Source: Seison nebaliae (taxonomy: Eukaryota > Rotifera > Pararotatoria > Seisonacea > Seisonidae). Taken from it: a DNA stretch of 64,000 bases. Of this stretch, positions 60,355 through 64,000 are shown one piece after another. Within the stretch, counting starts at the first letter, position 1; the number at the start of each line of letters is the position of its first letter. The stretch covers positions 20,209 to 84,208 of the forward strand of contig JALJEE010001986.1 in the NCBI GenBank assembly GCA_023231475.1. Direction: 5' to 3'. The notes beneath the pieces are model-generated. The model saw nothing but the letters and a program-made list of their open reading frames with translations. It ran no database searches and was not told where the DNA came from. The position numbers and the translations under genes were made by a program.

Positions 60355-61526
60355 AATGTAATGTTCGGTAACAAACGAAAAGTCCAAAAGGTTCATTTGC
60401 CATCTCCATATTTTGTTACTTATTTCGTTGGATTTAAGTAAAAGTCGACATGCCGCCGTATTATCTGTTCTTATGATAAATTTTTTGTGAAGAAGATGAT
60501 ATCGAAAGTGACGTATAAAATGATATATCGCGAATGCTTCGATTTCATTGATATGCCATTTTGTTTCTGAAGCAGTTAAAATTTTTGAAGCATATTCAAT
60601 AATAAATTCGACGTTGTCGCTTAATTGGAAGAGAACTGCACCAATGGCTTTTGTTGAAGTGTCTACTTGTAGAATAAACTTGCGGTTCCAATCCGGTTTC
60701 GCCAGTACTGGTGGATGAATTCGATGAATTTCCGTCCATTGAAGCTTATTCCATTTGATTATATCGTATAAAGGTGATAATATTTCATTGAATTTTGGCA
60801 CGAATTTTCGATAGTAATTAGCCATACCGAGACAAGATCGGACTTCTTTCAGATTATTCGGTTCTGCGATCTTTTGTAATGCGACAACTTTTGCTGGATC
60901 TGCCTTCAAACCTTTCTTGGAGACTATATATCCTAGGAATGATATACGTTTACGAGGACGATGTTCGAACACCAGCTACTGATAGATTTACGGATTATCC
61001 CTTTCTTTAGCATGTCGTCACATAATTCGTCGATTATTATACTTTCTCCGTGAGCGTAACGTCTTTGTTTTGTCTTAATTGGCGATTCCGTTACCGTCTC
61101 GATTCGATGTTCCACTAGTGAAGTACAATGATCGATATTGATTTTCAATTGTTCGAATTGGATATTTTCTTGAGGTGTCGTTGCGATTGATGTAATTGAA
61201 CCAATTTTCTCTTGTAGTCCGTCGAGAGAATTAAGGATGACGATGCATTGTTGATTGTAGTTAATTGCGAGATTATATTTCGCAAGCATATTACTGCGAA
61301 TTATGCGGTTATAACGACATGATGGTACGACATAATAAGCCGTATGTATTTCTTTGTCGTCGATTTTGATGCATGTTTCTAATTTTCTCGATATTGAAAC
61401 TTGACCCACATTTAATGGTCCCTGAAGGATTTTGATCGTTTTTTCAAATTCGATAGACGGTAAACCTTCAGCGAGCTCTTCGCTAATGATACTTTGCTGA
61501 GCTCCACCATCTATGAGCGCTTCCAC
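60343..61526 (-). mobile_element. Ty3/Gypsy pol relic: protease and RT/RNase H with RT core deleted
   Basis: 61526-60933 starts in an aspartic protease (LIDGGAQQSIIS, with DGG at the active site) and runs into the RT start (MLKKGIIRKSISSWCSNIVLV). The next frame, from 60972, resumes at RISFLGYIVSKKGLKADPAK, past the RT active-site YxDD box, and continues through the RNase H-like domain (FILQVDTSTKAIGAVLFQ, RTDNTAACRLLL). The RT palm is therefore missing and the element cannot transpose on its own. The order protease-RT-RNase H on the minus strand continues from the gag part upstream. Confidence 0.87.
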
Positions 61527-61699
61527 GTTGATCCCATGAATATTAATTGCCGAAAAAGAAAGATTGTTTTTGAAATTAAGGTTCCCTGCCCATTCATGTC
61601 GCTCTGGATGGTGGTTATTGTCAATGTAATTACATATGTATAACGAATATTCTTCTTTGGAATTGTTATTTATCGAGAATATTCGAGTGCTTCTTGGGA

Positions 61700-63046
61700 C
61701 TTCTGTATCCTTGATGCTTAATGCATGTGTTTAATTTGCACCATTTGCAGTTTCGATCTTTATGGTGATATGTACATTGATTTGCTACACATTTCCTGCA
61801 TTTTCCTTTGTAATCATTTCGCCGTGACCTCGTGTTGTTTGTTGCGTATTATTATAAGAGAGATTTGATATGTTTGAGTTGAGCAGTTCAACATTTTTCT
61901 TTCCTAAATTGTTCGATGCATATTTTTCCTCTTCTTCGATGTCAGATGCTGCGATAATGAGATCGGCAGTTCCAACATTCGGGTTACTTTTTATCATCCT
62001 GAAGAACTTTTTTCCGATTTTTTCGTCATGTATGCCCTTCATAAATTGATTCCGAATAAGAATTAACAACTCTGAATCATTTGTATGTTGATAAGCGATT
62101 TCTCTGATTTCTTTCACCCGTACATAGAAGTCCGCTACATGTTCGTTGCTTCGACGATAAAGTTGCTGAAATAGTTGATTTGTATGAAAGATAATTGATT
62201 ATTTCATATAATGTAGAATGTCGTTTTGAATCTTTTAATCGTTCTACTTCTATCATCGCGCGTTCCTCGTTTCTCAATGCATTCCAGAAAATTTCCATAT
62301 GCATTTCTTCTGGGATTCTATTTGAAGATAAGTAGAGTTTCATTCGTTTACTCCAAGAAGGAAAGTTTTCCTCTTCGTTTTTTTTCGATTATTGGCTGAT
62401 TTTTATCGCCTTTTTCCAAATTTGGTGAATTTTGGAAAAGTTTTCTTTCGTTCGAAATATTTTTCTCGAATGGGAGTTCGTAATGGGATGTATTATTCAA
62501 ACGATTAATGACGAGTTGGTTTAATGATTTGCTTCGATTTAACAACGGTGTGACGTTGTAATCATTTTCCACGAGAAATTATAGAAATTGTTCCAATCTT
62601 CCAATTTGCTTAGAGAAGGACGTAATGTAGTTGAGGTTATCATCAGATATCGTTTTAAATTTCGAAAGCGTTCGATTTTTTTCGTTTAAATGAGATTTTA
62701 TATTCGTTTTTCTGTCATTCACCATTGTTACGAAAGTTGATCCTTTCGGCATTGTCACTACTATGACTTCCTCGCTTCCTATAGTTTCCACGGAAACATT
62801 TATTTTGTCTTTAGATAGATCTGGTTCGAGTGCGTTGAATTCGATCTTCTCCGCTTCATCTATCGAATTGATAACTTTTGAAATTTCTTTTATTTTCGTT
62901 TCGCCGATAGTTACTGATTGTGGTGAATTCAATTTTTTTGTCATTTTAAGACTTATTATGTCTTCATTAATTGCTTTGAGACTTTTGTTGGTCATCGTCA
63001 TAAATGTGGTGATTTGGTTCCGTAAAAATCTTTGATTTTCTTCCAT
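61700..63046 (-). mobile_element. Gag region of the same Ty3/Gypsy relic
   Basis: Minus-strand pieces run from MEENQRFLRNQ at 63046 through 62348-62572, 62077-62343 and 61785-62117 in changing frames, and end at a Cys/His-rich zinc-finger stretch near 61700-61800 (GKCRKC, CTYHHKDRNCKWC). The middle holds a retrotransposon-gag-type helical region (WSKRMKLYLSSNRIPEEMHM). At least three frame breaks or stops separate the pieces, so gag is not translatable as one protein. Confidence 0.72.
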
Positions 63047-63084
63047 TAATAATCTTAATTTATTAATTTGAAGATTTATCCATC

Positions 63085-63102
63085 CGCGTGGTCGCCATGT
63101 TG
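63085..63102 (-). promoter_or_regulatory. Possible primer-binding site of the Gypsy relic
   Basis: On the minus strand TGGCGACCACGCGGATGG lies about 40-57 bases upstream of the gag ATG, directly after a segment ending CACAACA. A start with TGG and a position just inside a 5' LTR are what a tRNA primer-binding site should show. No second LTR was found for comparison, and the tRNA was not identified. Confidence 0.35.
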
Positions 63103-63109
63103 TGGATCG

Positions 63110-63555
63110 GGGTCTACAATGACAGTGTCACTGAGATCATAGTAGTTTATAAGAAAGATATAATTTTATTAAGGAAGAGATTTTATTGAGGAAAGAATAT
63201 TAAATGTTGTTGTTTTCTTTTTTTGTTTCTTTTTCATGTTCTTCTTCAGCCAACTGCTGAGGACTGATCTATATAGTTCTCTATGTTAATAACTTAAAAC
63301 TTCACTTTACTTTTTTTATCCTTATTCATTTTATCTTCCCTCTATAATCACTTCCCGACTTCTTCAATCTTCAGATTATTACTAATCGACTCAAAGATGA
63401 ATCAAGATTTTACGATGGACCGACAATATTAGGTAATAATTAATAGTTTATCGAATATTGTAAGAACTTTAAACATTTTAAATCTCTCTATACGTCTTTT
63501 CTATTTTGTTTTTATTTTCAATTTATCGCGAAGGGTTTCGATTTTATATTTTTTT
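63110..63555. other. Possible 5' LTR region of the Gypsy relic
   Basis: AT-rich, ORF-free DNA between the candidate primer-binding site and the poly(T) end of the next non-LTR copy. It may contain the 5' LTR, but without a second LTR in the window the boundaries cannot be drawn. Confidence 0.3.
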
Positions 63556-64000
63556 TTTTTTTATTTATAGCAAATCTCCGCGGGGTAAATTAAAAAGAAA
63601 AAAAGATAACTCCTTAAAGGAGTTATTTAAGATTAGGTTCCTGCTCGTTACAATAAAATGCTTGAGTGCTTCAGGAACGTGATAAGACAAATCAAAATTA
63701 GATGTCACCGATAAAGCGTCTTCCACTGAAAGAGGATAATTTAACGAGTAATAACGGCAGAAAAATTGGAGAGGCGACGAGAAGCTCTCACATTGTGTAT
63801 ACGTTGGAACTGAAAGAGTTGAACTGCGAACAGAATCAACTATTTTCAGATACCTCTGTGCCAGGAGTAATGGCAAAGGAGTCAATTCGCAAATCGTGAA
63901 CATAAATGCTCTATTGAAAGGCTTATGACAACCGAGCATCATCCGAACTGATCTATTATATGTTCGATCAAGACATCGTAATGACTTATCAGTATTCGAA
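63545..64000 (-). mobile_element. Non-LTR retrotransposon 3' end with poly(A) tail (window edge)
   Basis: The minus-strand frame from the right edge gives the C-terminal region of the same family as the 13-kb copy: MMLGCHKPFNRAFMFTICEL, TYTQCESFSSPLQFFCRYYS and FFLFNLPRGDLL*. The stop is followed by ATAAATAAA and a run of A (T-run at 63549-63563 on the plus strand), so this is the true 3' terminus. The frame is intact in this stretch, so this copy is younger than the one at 13 kb. The rest of the element lies beyond the window. Confidence 0.82.

Overview
The window is AT-rich animal nuclear DNA. The genes are spliced with very short GT-AG introns, mostly about 40-110 bp, and several carry asparagine- or histidine-rich runs. 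Recognisable metazoan genes include PCNA, GPD1, ST7, hyccin, TFIIH p52, NAA60, ethanolamine phosphotransferase, LAMTOR3, a CDKL kinase, a CDC42 small effector and a peptide-type GPCR. A compact arthropod genome, for example an acariform mite, would fit, but nothing here proves the lineage. No prokaryotic features, CRISPR arrays or RNA genes were seen.

Layout. 1-762 (+) is the C-terminal end of a GPCR cut by the window edge. 891-8791 (-) is one nine-exon gene encoding a single chain with four fused cyclic-nucleotide-gated-type channel repeats (about 2,483 aa). 9142-9766 (-) is a CDC42 small effector. About 10.8-12.3 kb (+) is a sperm-tail PG-rich (SHIPPO) protein. 12.6-14.0 kb is a pile of non-LTR retrotransposon pieces. 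14.0-17.4 kb is non-coding, with a hairpin-bearing repeat and a 38-bp perfect palindrome. 17454-20794 (-) is a six-exon, 994-aa degenerate kinase-like protein with a possible signal peptide and C-terminal anchor. 21731-23512 (-) is TFIIH p52. 23.9-25.0 kb is a decayed Ty3/Gypsy fragment. 25.7-31.0 kb (+) is a dense run of five mostly intronless genes, ending tail-to-tail with hyccin (30990-41535, -), whose two upstream introns are kilobases long. 42.6-53.5 kb holds ST7 (+), GPD1 (-), a coiled-coil protein (-), an SR-like protein (-), a CDKL kinase (+) and PCNA (-). 54583-56412 (-) is an intronless, divergent ubiquitin-specific-protease-like gene. 56.5-64 kb is a nested transposon graveyard (non-LTR, Gypsy, BEL/Pao, PIF/Harbinger).

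The most interesting object is the four-repeat channel. Every splice junction I placed keeps frame. R1-R2, R2-R3 and R3-R4 are joined in one reading frame, and the four pore loops carry four different filter sequences, none of them the K+-channel GYG or the CNG-type TIGET. Second is the 994-aa protein with a kinase fold signature but lost catalytic residues. Housekeeping genes sit next to each other without evident functional grouping. All exon boundaries were derived by hand from the sequence and need transcript support.
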